Below the pieces are notes generated by a model, which worked only from the letters and a program-made list of their open reading frames with translations, searched no databases and was not told where the DNA came from. Both the position numbers and the translations under genes were made by a program. Shown here one piece after another: positions 10,077 to 19,277 of a stretch of DNA of 37,727 nt. Numbering within the stretch: the stretch's first letter is position 1; every line of letters begins with the position of its first letter. Origin of the DNA: Spirogloea muscicola (Eukaryota; Streptophyta; Zygnematophyceae; Spirogloeales; Spirogloeaceae); NCBI GenBank assembly GCA_009602725.1, contig WELB01000109.1, positions 1-37,727 of the forward strand. The letters run 5' to 3'.

Positions 10077-10222
10077 TGCAAAGGATCTGACGACCTTGTA
10101 CTTCTACAGCCCATCACGACCTCGTGCATATGAGCACACCTGGCCAGCTAAGGCGGAGGGGGCCTGGCTAGCCTAGGTGTGTGACAGATTTACTAGAGGT
10201 CTTTTGTCGCCCACTTGTGGGC

Positions 10223-10227
10223 TGTAA
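10223..10227 (+). terminator. Putative polyadenylation signal TGTAA
   Basis: TGTAA, the usual green-algal polyadenylation signal, lies about 147 nt after the methyltransferase stop codon (context GGGCTGTAAAACATTT). The motif is short, so this rests on position and on the suspected algal origin. Confidence 0.4.
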
Positions 10228-10556
10228 AACATTTCCTGTGTACTGTGTACTGATTAGATAGTGCCATTCATGGCTCAAAGCAGAAGGCCACATCATAAAT
10301 TCGTTCATCCAGCACGCAACCTCTGATTGCTAGCCCACTCAGGAGGGCGGAGCAAGCCGCAACTACGTGAAGGAGGAGGTCAGAAGGCCACTAGCCGAAA
10401 GCAGAGATGGAGCAGGCTAGATGGACTCGACATACTGCTCGTGTCAGAATCCCAGCACCTAATGGCATGGAGGACTTGAGCAGAGCTCGTGGTGGTGAGT
10501 TCTAGACCCTTGTAAGTGGCAAGGGCGCGCCATTGTCGCCTTCTTCTTCTTCTTGG

Positions 10557-10836
10557 TGGTGGTGGTGCATGGCCGTTCTTAGTTGGTGGAGTGATGTGTC
10601 TGGTTATTTCCGTTAACGAACGAGACCTCAGCCTGCTAACTAGTTACACGAAGGTTCTCCTTCGTGGCCAACTTCGTAGAGGGACTATCGGCGTCTAGCC
10701 GATGGAAGTTTGAGGCAGTAACAGGTCTGTGATGCCCTTGGATGTTCTGGGCCGCACGCGCGCTACACTGATGAATTCAACGAGTTTATAACCTGGGCCG
10801 AAAGGTCCGGGTAATCTTTTGAAATTTCATCGTGAT
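10557..10836 (+). pseudogene. Degenerate 18S rRNA gene fragment
   Basis: About 280 bp match the 3' half (V7-V8 region) of eukaryotic 18S rRNA: GGTGGTGCATGGCCGTTCTT, then TTAACGAACGAGACCTCAGC, AACAGGTCTGTGATGCCCTT, GGGCCGCACGCGCGCTACAC, GGTCCGGGTAATC and TTTCATCGTGAT. Both ends stop abruptly, at GGTGGTGG after a CTT repeat and after CATCGTGAT. Several positions conserved in almost all eukaryotes differ (CGTAGAGGGAC for CTTAGAGGGAC, CAGTAACAGG for CAATAACAGG, CCTTGGATG for CCTTAGATG), which points to a non-functional copy. GAGACCTCAGCCTGCTAACT and GAAATTTCATCGTGAT are Viridiplantae-like. Stem-loops at 10647-10666 and 10687-10703 are rRNA helices. Confidence 0.93.
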
Positions 10837-11456
10837 CGAGGGTAAGGCTCGATAACGAGCAGTGTTTTTTCCTTTTCTTTGTTTTTGGGCCGGAAAGAGA
10901 GAGACACACACAGGGGACTGTGGGAGCGCATCCATAAAAAATAGGGGCGCAGCTGCTGACAGCGGCGGCTCGGCAGGCAGGGTGTCCGCGCACCAAGCGG
11001 GCACCAGGCTGTCGGCGACCAGACGTGGGAGAGCGAGTGCCGGAGGCTCTGCCGCCGACGCAGCGGCTGCAGGCTGCCGCAGCAAGGCCAGGGGAACGGA
11101 GTGGGCGCGCCGAGTGACGGAGGCCAGAGCTGCTGAGAGGCGAGGGCAAGCGAGCGAGCCGGACGACGACGAGGGGGCCGGCTGGTGCGCGGGAAGCCGT
11201 GGCGGTGAGCCCCGGCCCCTGGCCCCCTGCCCCGCTCACCAGCTCCTGCTGCCGCCAAGCGGCCAAGCGGCCCTCGCCAGCCCAACGCCCCGCTGCCATC
11301 AGCTTCACCTGCACGCCTCACCTGGAGCTCGGCTTCCGCCCAGGACCTCTCCAGCCGCAAACGCTCTTGTGCTCTGCGGGCGTGCTTCCGGCAAGCGCGG
11401 CTCTATCCGACAGATCCTCGGAGCTGGACCAGGAGTGCGACGCTTCCTGTGCACGG
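10837..11456. other. Upstream region of METTL5, no gene recognised
   Basis: A T/C-rich stretch (10863-10888) is followed by very GC-rich sequence. Long open frames run here on both strands, but they are Arg/Ala/Gly-rich, mutually overlapping and without domain signatures, so I treat them as composition effects. The region probably holds the METTL5 promoter and 5' UTR. Confidence 0.5.
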
Positions 11457-13697
11457 ATGGTGCTCCTCAAGCTGAAGCAGCTGGAGAGCCAGCTGCAGGC
11501 TGTCCAGCCATTTCAGCATCCCAAGGTGCTCCCGCGCCCCTCGGGAGGGACTCTGGATGCCCTGCATCGAGCGCGCCTGCTGCTGCCGGCCCTGGGCCAC
11601 AGATCACTGGAGTCTGAGCTTTATCATGGGTCTCGCCCTTCGTCTGGGTTGGCGGAGCCAGGTGGACCTTGAGCAGTATCCCACAAGCGCACACATATCC
11701 GCACGGATGGTCCACATGGTGGGTCATGCTACCATTCTCAGCTTCGTTGCTCTGCTGCAAGATTGCCGCTCCACAGGGTGTTCTGTGTCCATGTACTAAG
11801 GATTAACTTCCTACAGGGTTTAGAGTCTGTTGGCTGCCGTGCTTGTGCCGATCGGCAGCAAGTGACAAGCAGCAAATAGGCTTCACACCTCGCTAATGTA
11901 AATCTGTCCAATCTGCACATGTTACGTGTATGTCAGTCTGTTCCTCAATTCCGCTAGTGTGATCCTTTTGCACAGATGGAGAGCTCGTACAATGATGTAA
12001 AAGGCAAGGTGGTTGTTGATCTTGGCTGTGGGTGTGGTATGCTTGGCATTGCAGCCAGCTTGATGGGCGCAGAGTAGGTCTGTGCAGCCTCAGCAGCTCA
12101 CGCATTGGTGTTGGCGGCTTGTGTCCATGCCCTCTAGACGTTTGTGCCTGGTACTCTTGGAACAATTATTCACAGGAAATGCACTATGCTCACGCTCAAC
12201 CTGCACGATCTCCCCAAAAATCCTCTGGCCGTGTTCCACGAAATATGTCAATCATGACTCCTTTCGGTGGATATCTCTGGTTTCCAGATACGTCATCGGT
12301 GTGGATGTGGACTCAGATGCTCTCCTCACCTGCTCAGAAAACTGTACGGACCTTGAGGTGAGGCTCTTTTTCAAAAACAATCTGCTGCAATTGCTCGGCA
12401 GATGTGTGAAGGCGTATAGCAGGTCTTCTGTCTATCAGCAGACGTCCAACCTGACACCAAAGAGCATGACAGGTTCAGATGGATCTCCTCCAGTGCCCCA
12501 TCAGTAGCATCGCACTTCACGGTGGGCATGCTGCTTCAAGTACCCAAGCATCCGTGTTTCCGCTGTCGTTATCATATCTATATGCAAGTAGAGATGGACC
12601 GCTGTATAGCTTGGAAGCTTACTCTTACTTGACAGCTGATGTCCTGCAACTATGGTGCTAGTATGGCAAGTTGCATTATGACATGAATGTACTGCTCCCC
12701 ACGTGTTGTGCTGCATTGGACGCTGCTTTGTAGCAGACATATGAGGAGCATGCGTTGTTGTATTTCTTCTTGCTGAACAGGTCCTGTCGACACAGTCGTC
12801 ATGAACCCACCTTTTGGTACACGGAGGAAGGGTGCCGACATGGAATTTCTGCAAAGTGCTCTCAAAGTATTGTCATATACCTTGTCAGCACGGATACAAG
12901 TGGCTGGACATGCCTTGCAAGTTGCACATAAGCACGACACTTGACGTCCAGAAAATTGATCAGGGGGTTCTTTTCTTGGATCTCTCCTGCCACAGCTTGC
13001 TGCAACTGTATATTCGCTGCACAAGTCTTCCACACGGGAGGTAACGACTTTGCAAATTCCTCGTTTGCAACCACGTCGTATTACATCTGTTTTCTAAACT
13101 TTTGAAGATTTCAAGCGCCAAGCGACAAGCGCCATTAAGCAGATCATCTACCTGCTTTGTAATTTAGAAGCATCACTTAAATGGCCGACAAATCTTGACA
13201 CATAGTTGTCCTTGTTTTGTCTTTCTTTGCTGCTCATTACTCAGCACATAAGGCGGGCTGCTCTACGAGACTTAGGCGCAAAGTCTGCAGAAGTGTTGTA
13301 TGAGGTCAGTAACTGGTCCACAGCACAGGCAGTGCATGCACCGTTTCTCATTACTTCTGAGCTGTAAAGGAGTTGTGCAATATGGAGAAGGCCAGGCAAC
13401 AGCAGCTTGTGTGCCATGCGTGCCACCATGCCATGTATTGTTTTGAAGCAGGTTCCCTTGCATAAGAAAGCCACAAACTTCTTCATAGAGGGCATGGCGC
13501 TTTGCCAAGGGGCTCGTACTTAGTAGGCCAGGTCATATTTCTGACCTACTGGGGGAGGAGGTTTGCAGCTGCGATTCGACCTTGCTGCGTCATTTGCCTT
13601 CCACAAGTCGAGGCAGGTGGATGTGGCAGTGGACTTGTGGAGGTTCACTGTTGTGAGGAGATGGCCAGGGGAACCCCTTGGAGGAAAGCACATCTGA
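11457..13697 (+). CDS. METTL5: METTL5-type 18S rRNA adenine-N6 methyltransferase
   Basis: Class I SAM methyltransferase that, in complex with TRMT112, makes the single m6A in 18S rRNA in animals; the plant-lineage protein is expected to do the same. Nine exons: 11457-11525, 11662-11718, 11976-12073, 12288-12357, 12479-12521, 12781-12866, 12996-13040, 13245-13304 and 13569-13697, all GT-AG, phases consistent, 218 aa (family about 210). Order of motifs: LKLKQLESQLQAVQPFQHPK, LEQYPTSAHISARM, SAM motif I VVVDLGCGCGMLGIAA, VIGVDVDSDAL, catalytic NPPFGT in VDTVVMNPPFGTRRKGADME, VYSLHKSSTRE, and the family C-terminus LRFDLAASFAFHKSRQVDVA ending in DLWRFTVV plus about 14 extra residues. The Met chosen is the first before the conserved QLE...FQHPK segment. 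The upstream neighbour includes an 18S rRNA fragment, most likely coincidence. Confidence 0.95.
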
Positions 13698-13859
13698 AGA
13701 CGAAAAGCGAGTGCCTTGATGGCCACTTTGGCCACTTTGGCCTTCCATTATCTCAGAAGACGCGAATCTATACCTGAGGAAGATGGTGGGAACCACCCGA
13801 AGGTGAGGAGACGCTCTGGAGGAATTTCTTGTCCTCTGCTGAGCAAGTCTGTGCTTGGC

Positions 13860-13992
13860 AATCTGCTGGAGCCAAATGCTCGTCTTCTGAGGAGCCGATA
13901 ATCGTGGGAGCTGGAGCACGCCCCGGAAGCCAGTGGCCTGTTTTAGTACGCGCCCAGCACGCTAACGGGGCCAGCGCGTGAGAGCGGTGCAA
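13860..13992 (-). mobile_element. Decayed retrotransposon C-terminus
   Basis: On the minus strand, CGCGCTGGCC...GGCGCGTACTAAAACAGGCC then ACTGGCTTCCGGGGCGTGCT and CCAGCTCCCACGATTATCGG parallel the GRALSQASGFRGG-APAPQVSL region of the copy ending at 6850, with frame damage and no terminal motif. It lies just after the METTL5 3' end. Confidence 0.5.
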
Positions 13993-13999
13993 ATGTAGC

Positions 14000-14440
14000 G
14001 TGCTAGAAGTAGTCGCGGTCTTGTGAGATGGAACGACCTACTTGCAAATATACAGTTTGGCCCAAGCTGCCCAAGGTAGAAGGCACATGGTGCGCACGGC
14101 TTGAGAGGAGGTCAAACGGAGCCAGCACAACACCGTTCAGGCAAGAGCTGGGAGGAGGATTCAAGAGCGCAGTGCGTATTGATTGAGAGGGAGGCCAAAG
14201 CAAGACAGTACACTGTTTTCAAGTGGAACAAAGAAGAGCTACTTGCAAGGAAGGCTCTTTTGAGGGGAGCGAAGGCTGTGAGAAGCCAGCTTATAGTAGG
14301 ATAAATATGGTCCAAAAAGGACCGAATGGTGCTAAAAGCACACAGCTATGCAAGTGGCTCCAGCGTATTGCTCAGTAATCCCTAGTCAGCAGCCGCAAGT
14401 CAGAGTCACTAGCAGCTGGGAAAGAATTACAACGACCAAA
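14000..14440 (-). mobile_element. Truncated retrotransposon 3' end, family C, with long 3' flank
   Basis: Minus-strand coding end FPAASDSDLRLLTRDY with stop at 14372-14374. The following 3' region (leftward) contains a diverged hairpin (complement of GGCTGTGAGAAGCCAGC at 14276-14292) and a family B-like block (complement of GAGAGGGAGGCCAAAGCAAG, 14184-14203). Left of that, to about 14000, only diverged repeat-like sequence is visible. Confidence 0.6.
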
Positions 14441-14750
14441 AGGAGGAGCAGCAGCCATGCGCGGCATGAGCGCAAGTGCACTCCATGAGCCTGGGAACGG
14501 TGGAATGAGGTGGTGAGCCGCTTGCGGAACACCTGCGGATGTCGGCTGCATTGAAGCTAGGCAGCTCATCTTGCTGTTCCTGCTGTCCCCTGCACTGGAG
14601 TCCCATTTGCATTGCGCTTTACACTTTGTTACCTTAGCTCCTGCCGTATAATTCTCTTAGTTCTTCTTACTCACTGCGCTGGCTTGGTTCGTCCTCACTC
14701 ACAACGCACAGCCCTCTTTGATGAGCCAAATATCAGGCGCACCACGCGCT

Positions 14751-14894
14751 GTGCTTGCTTGTGTACTCGGCCAATTTCCGGCCTTCGATCGTTTCCAAAA
14801 TCCACGAAAGTTGATACTTCTCGCTGACGACGACGAAGAAGTTTCGTGTATTTGAAACAAACGAAGGCCAAAGGCCAAGTACAAAGGCAAGCAC
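14751..14894. repeat. Fold-back element made of two family A termini
   Basis: Left arm 14751-14795 (GTGCTTGCTTGTGTACTCGG...) and right arm 14854-14894 (complement GTGCTTGCCTTTGTACTTGG...) are imperfect inverted repeats of about 41-45 bp around a 58-bp spacer. Each arm contains GGCC-loop-GGCC and TTCG-GTTTC blocks. Single copies of the same arm follow family A copies at 16431 and 36731. It abuts the family A element at 14933. Confidence 0.75.
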
Positions 14895-15440
14895 ATCTGA
14901 AGACCTACATAATCTACAGCAAATTGACCCGCTCAATAACCACGGGTCAAAACATAAAGGTCGCTAATCGATGCCTGAATGCTAGATGTCAGATACGAAG
15001 CCCTTCTGCCACCAACTAGAGCTCGGCCAGCTTTCTGGTGCAAGGCATTAGCCTGAGCACGCTGCAAACAGGCCGAAACACGTCGCCGCAAGAAAGACAG
15101 ATATGCAGCTGGCAAGCCCAACTCAGCCGGAAACACATCTGCACGACGTTTGTAGCCTAGATTGGCAATGTTTTGGAGGAGGGTGTAGAAACGAGGACCC
15201 AGACAACCAAAGACGTCGATTGCCGCTGGCAGGAGCTGATCGCATTGAGGGTAGTCGGAGTAGTGCTGCAGCTTTCTTTTGTTTGTTCTGCAACGCCCAC
15301 TGCGTGACCAGCGATGTGTGTTGATGCTGGTCCCTTGTACGCCTCCGTGACAACCACGTCGACCAGGGCCCGGACGATGGATGGCCCGCCGCGCAGGCCA
15401 GGGCAGGAGGGCCGGGCACCGGCGGCCAAGGCGCCCATGC
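14895..15440 (-). mobile_element. Retrotransposon C-terminus, family A, frameshifted
   Basis: Minus strand. The 5' part keeps the endonuclease segment (RALVDVVVTEAYKG, equivalent to LLLDVVLIDAYK of the 6850 copy) in one frame. A frameshift near 15290 then gives HYSDYPQCDQLLPAAIDVFG, LSFLRRRVSACLQRAQANAL and SDLYVLTRGY with stop at 14933-14935. The 3' UTR (GCGGGTCAATT...TCAGATGTGCTTGCC) extends into the fold-back at 14894. Immediately 5' (15455-15475) is the family B end CGCGCGCCTTCTCTC, so the copy joins another element end. Confidence 0.75.
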
Positions 15441-15504
15441 GCGTCCATCGGCACACGGAGAAGAGAGAAGGCGCGCGGGGCACACGGAAGAGAGAAGGGA
15501 AGGT

Positions 15505-15645
15505 CCTCTAATGACTGGTGGCTGGGAAAGAAGAAGTGGCACTCCCAAGGGCTGCGAAAAGCCCTCCAAATGGGCCGAGGGCGGGGGAAGAGGAAGAAGA
15601 GCTCGGCCATAGAGACGAGGGGGGCTGGCAAGGCCAGCCCAGCCC
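15505..15645 (-). repeat. Two minus-oriented hairpin motifs
   Basis: GAAGTGGCACTCCCAAGGGC then TGCGAAAAGCCC (15533-15564) is the subtype followed by a CCACTTCTTC tail. GCTCGGCCATAGAGACGAGG then GGGCTGGCAAGGCCAGCCC (15601-15640) is the standard hairpin. They sit back to back with the plus-strand copy that starts at about 15648. Confidence 0.7.
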
Positions 15646-15647
15646 CA

Positions 15648-15945
15648 GCGTATCTCTGTATCCCTGCAGCGGTCCATGGCCCACGCTCTGCATCTGCGAG
15701 CTGGCCGTGCTCTCGCTGCGGGCTCTGGCTTTCGTCAGGGTGATAGCTTCCCGGCAGCTAGTCTGTCGGATCTGAGGCTCCTCACTCGTACTTATTGAGT
15801 GATCCATCCTCCCCCTGTTTTACCATTGCATCCTCAGGCCCCTTTGTAGCTGCTCACCGCTCTTAGGCCCCTCTGAACCTTTGTGCATTCTTTTTGGGCT
15901 GGCTTTTCGCAGCCCTTGCCCCCATTGGGAGTGCCACTTCTTCAG
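15648..15945 (+). mobile_element. Truncated retrotransposon 3' end, family C
   Basis: Decodes to VSLQRSMAHALHLRAGRALA then AGSGFRQGDSFPAASLSDLR and LLTRTY with stop at 15796-15798. A ~100-nt 3' UTR (CATCCTCCCCCTGTTTTACC...) ends in the hairpin GGGCTGGCTTTTCGCAGCCC at 15896-15915 and the tail CCCATTGGGAGTGCCACTTC. The same unit, nearly unchanged, is on the minus strand at 32110-32516 and 32525-32915, so it moved recently or was duplicated. Confidence 0.8.
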
Positions 15946-15954
15946 CGAAGCGGA

Positions 15955-16470
15955 TTGCGATTGAGGAGGTGGAAGGCCCGGGGACCACAGCCGACGGGGG
16001 CGCGCGCCCACCCCCCCCCACGCAGTGGGAGGTGCTGAGCAGAAAAAGCTCCGACACTACTCAGACTACCCCCGCAGTGACCACCTCCTCCCGGCCGCAA
16101 TCGACACTTTCGGCTGCTTGGGTCCTCGCTTCCATACCCTACTCGAGAACATAGCGAGTCTGGGATATGCACGACACGAGGATATGCTCCCAGCCCAGAT
16201 GGGTATGCCGGCAGCCTATCTGTCATTTCTGCGACGTCGAGTGTCAACCTGTCTGCAACGAGCTCAGGCGTATGCTCTGCATCAGAAAGCTGGTCGAGCC
16301 TTAGCTGCTGGCACAAGAGCTAGTCAATTGCCGTCCGGTATTCGAGCGTCAGCTAGCGACCTCTATGTGCTGACTCGTGGTTACTGAGCGGGTCAGCTTA
16401 GCAGCAGGTGACGTACATTTGTCCAATGTGCTTGCCTTTGTACTTGGCCACACATGGCCTCCCCATCTCT
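15955..16470 (+). mobile_element. Truncated retrotransposon C-terminus, family A, directly before PEX11
   Basis: Begins right after the preceding hairpin tail. The recognisable open part (from about 16040) reads KLRHYSDYPRSDHLLPAAID, FGCLGPRFHTLLENIASLGY, AYLSFLRRRVSTCLQRAQAY and SDLYVLTRGY, stop 16385-16387. The 3' UTR has GAGCGGGTCAGCTTAGCAGC and the terminal motif GTGCTTGCCTTTGTACTTGG plus CC-loop-GGCC, to about 16460. Only about 45 bp separate it from the PEX11 start codon, in the same orientation. Confidence 0.8.
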
Positions 16471-16512
16471 TAACATACACGCATTGTCCCCGCCCCCCCG
16501 CCCCCCGCCGCC

Positions 16513-18314
16513 ATGGCCTCGCTGGACGCCGCGCGCGCGCAGGTGGCGCTGCTGGCGCTGTACCTGAACAAGGCCGAGGCGCGCGACAAGGTGTGCCGCG
16601 CCATCCAGTACGGCTCCAAGTTCCTCTCCGGCGGGCAGCCCGGCACTGCCGCCACCGTGGACAAGAACACCTCCCTCGCGCGCAAGGTCTTCCGCCTCCT
16701 CAAGGTGCGCCCCCGCCCCCGCCACCGCCACCGCACCCTCCGCGCTCGGCCTCTGCTTCCGCTCCATGCTGACACCCCCCCTCTCCCCGCTCCCGGCAGT
16801 CTGTCAACGAGCTGCAGGCGCTGCTGTCGCCCTCGCCCAAGGACACGCCGCTCTCCGTCGCCCTCCTCTCTCGGGTGCCCTTCCCACCCGCCGCGGAGCC
16901 CACACACTCGCCCGCTCGCTCGCTTCCACTACCAGCAGCTGGCATCCCGCGTCCGAGCAGCTCTGCGCACATACAGCTGGCTGGGACAGCCACTCTGAGT
17001 GAGGCCGGCCGGCAAGAGCGGGCATGCGAGCACATCGCCCCGCCAGCTGGTCGCGGCCGTGTTGCCGGCCACCCCTGCAATGTGATTCCGGATGTGCCCG
17101 CCTGAGCAGGTCAAAAGTGCGCTCCTCGCCACCTTCCTGGCACTCGATCAAGTCGTGTGGCTCGGCCGCTCTGGCATCTACAAGGTGCTGCCTCTGCCTG
17201 ACACGATGACCGAGCAGGACCCGATGCAGAGCGCCTCGAGTGTCCTGAGCATGTTCCTCTGGACCCGAACTGTGAGAAGTGCACACATAACTGAATCCAC
17301 CAGTCTCACACGTCCAGAATGCAGAGAGGGTGGACCTCTGCTCGAGGTTGTCCCTGTACTGTTGGATGTTCGGGTCAGCCACTACGTCAGTGATCGAGGT
17401 ACGAAGACAAGGGTTGCTTACTGCAAGTTTAGGCTGATGTCCAGTTGGTTGCCTGTAAATGCACATTCTCGATTTGTAGTAAAGAAATGGGCCTCATTGC
17501 ATAGCCTCTGCAAGCAACCTGCTGGTGCCATCACCTATAAACCAGGCATGCAACAACCTGTATGCATTGAACATGTGTGTTGATGTCAGCGCCTATATCC
17601 GGCCTCGCTCCGCAAGTTTGATCATTCACCCTAAATAGAGGATTCCAGATTTAGTTTGCATCATCTCCCTTTTGCCTTTTTCCAAGAAAGCTTGCATTTG
17701 CTCGTGCTCTATGCCAGGTCTCAGAGATGGCTAGGCTGTCAAAAGCAGTTGCCAGGATTGAGAGAGAGATTCGAATGGCAAGGGAAATTCCTGCACTTGA
17801 TCAGATTAGGCTGGTATGTACAGCCCCTTTGTCATCAGAACTTTTTGCGGTGTTTGCTGCCTCAATGAGAAAGCTTGCTCTAGTACGCTGCACCCCTCAT
17901 GCATTAGCGTTCAGAGAGTGGCTTATTGGCTTTCACTGTGAAGCAGAACCAGGAGCGGAAAGCTAAGTTGGCAAAGTCAGGCGAACGGACTCTGAGCCTT
18001 GTCAAGGCCTCTTTAGATGTATTCGTGGCTATCGGACTACTTCAGCTGGCCCCAAAGACTGTTACGCCTCGTGTCACTGGCGCACTGGGGTTTATCACCT
18101 CCCTCATCTCAATGTATCAAGTAAGGACCTCTGCCAGCTGCTACTGTTGATTCGCTCTGCATCCACACGAATGTTGTCAGGCATGCAGACAGGCTCCCCA
18201 TGCTCCTTGTTAAGTAGTACGTCAGATTTGAACACCAATTGATCATGACAAGGCTTTGTTGGTTGCTATTTGCAGCTCTTTCCTCCCCAACCAAAGACGA
18301 TCAAGGAGGCTTAG
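16513..18314 (+). CDS. PEX11: Peroxisomal biogenesis factor PEX11
   Basis: Peroxisomal membrane protein that elongates and divides peroxisomes. Seven GT-AG exons: 16513-16704, 16800-16874, 17110-17184, 17318-17398, 17718-17813, 17947-18120 and 18276-18314, phases consistent, 243 aa (family about 230-250). The N-terminus LYLNKAEARDKVCRAIQYGS is the conserved amphipathic segment that bends membranes; LARKVFRLLK follows. Then VNELQALL, ALLATFLALDQVVWLGRSGI, ERVDLCSRLSLYCWMFGSAT, an Arg/Lys-rich loop, VKASLDVFVAIGLLQLAPKT and VTPRVTGALGFITSLISMYQ, ending LFPPQPKTIKEA. The start ATG (CCGCCATGG) is the first before the conserved segment and has a favourable context. Exon 6 could start three bases earlier with little effect. 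A sense retrotransposon end is immediately upstream. Confidence 0.95.
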
Positions 18315-19277
18315 AGCACGTGCTTCAACTTGGGTTGTTGCACATGTAGTAGTCTGTACAGGCAGGTCAGCACCTTGCATAACCTTGAAGCAGATGGTTG
18401 CGCAACATTATAAGCAGAAGGCTCCTTGGACACGGAATGGAAAGCAGACCCACTGCTTGGTCCTGTTCCTCTCCTTGCTATGCTGGCGAGCTTAAGCGTG
18501 CACTCTCTGTAGAAACTGGACAATCAGCCTACCAAGTACCTGCACTATTGCTGCTCTTCCATGTCATGTGCCGCAAAAATTTGGTATCACAGAGCACATG
18601 AGAAGCATGGTAAGTGCTTCATGACAGGAATCTTGCAGATGCAAAGCCCTTCATGTACTCAGCTGACGGTGTAGGTAGTGGGCAACCCGCTAGCAGGAGC
18701 CTTGCCGTCCATGTAAATCTGAGACATTATTCAGAACCGCTTTACTGCACAATGGCTAGAGTGATCGTGCAACTTAATTTTGCCATGGAAGAGTGACTGA
18801 AGTGTAACAACGATCTGCCTAGGCAGACTGAGCATTGAATGCATAAATGTCGATGCTCCCCAGAGAGCGGTGGCTGGAAGAAACAGCCAAAAGAATGAGT
18901 GTTGGGCAAGCAGCATCAGCTTCTAGGGCTCATCAGAGTAAGAGGCGGCGCATCCCTCAGACTACAGTGAAGTATCCGCAAGCTAAATTAGTCGACAAGC
19001 TAACTTATTGTACAGACTGGGATGAAGTCCAGGCTTATCTAAGATAAGGTTGTCTGACAGGTCAAGCTATGGCCTGAATCTGTGGGTGACATAGTGCACA
19101 TGCCTTGAAATAATGGGAAAAGGGATCAGTGCTCCTAAGCTTCACGCCATTGAGCAAGGGGTTGCAAAAGCATTGAAGATATTGCAGGACTATCAGGGGA
19201 ACAGAAAGACATTCCACCATCTAAGAATCAGGCACTAGCGTCTGTGGGTGTCATAACCTTGCTTGCTTCCCAGAGAA
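18315..19277. other. Convergent 3' flanks of PEX11 and NOL10
   Basis: No gene recognised. TGTAA motifs on the plus strand at 18712-18716 and about 18803-18807 could serve PEX11 polyadenylation. A 66-codon frame at 18847-19047 (PRERWLEETAKRMSVGQAAS..., Lys/Arg-rich middle) has no motif I recognise and no homolog-like feature; it could be chance. Confidence 0.4.

Noticed and set aside
10516-10698. 60-codon frame MARARHCRLLLLLGGG...
   Set aside because: Most of it is a translation of the 18S rRNA fragment.
10557-10836. Functional rRNA gene
   Set aside because: Only about 280 bp, truncated at both ends, with changes at invariant positions and no flanking rDNA.
10862-11617. 251-codon open frame before METTL5
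   Set aside because: Ala/Gly/Arg-rich, overlaps long frames on the other strand, no domain, and its end overlaps METTL5 exon 1 in another frame.
18847-19047. 66-codon frame between PEX11 and NOL10
   Set aside because: Plausible composition but no motif, no splice support and a position between convergent 3' ends; left as unassigned.
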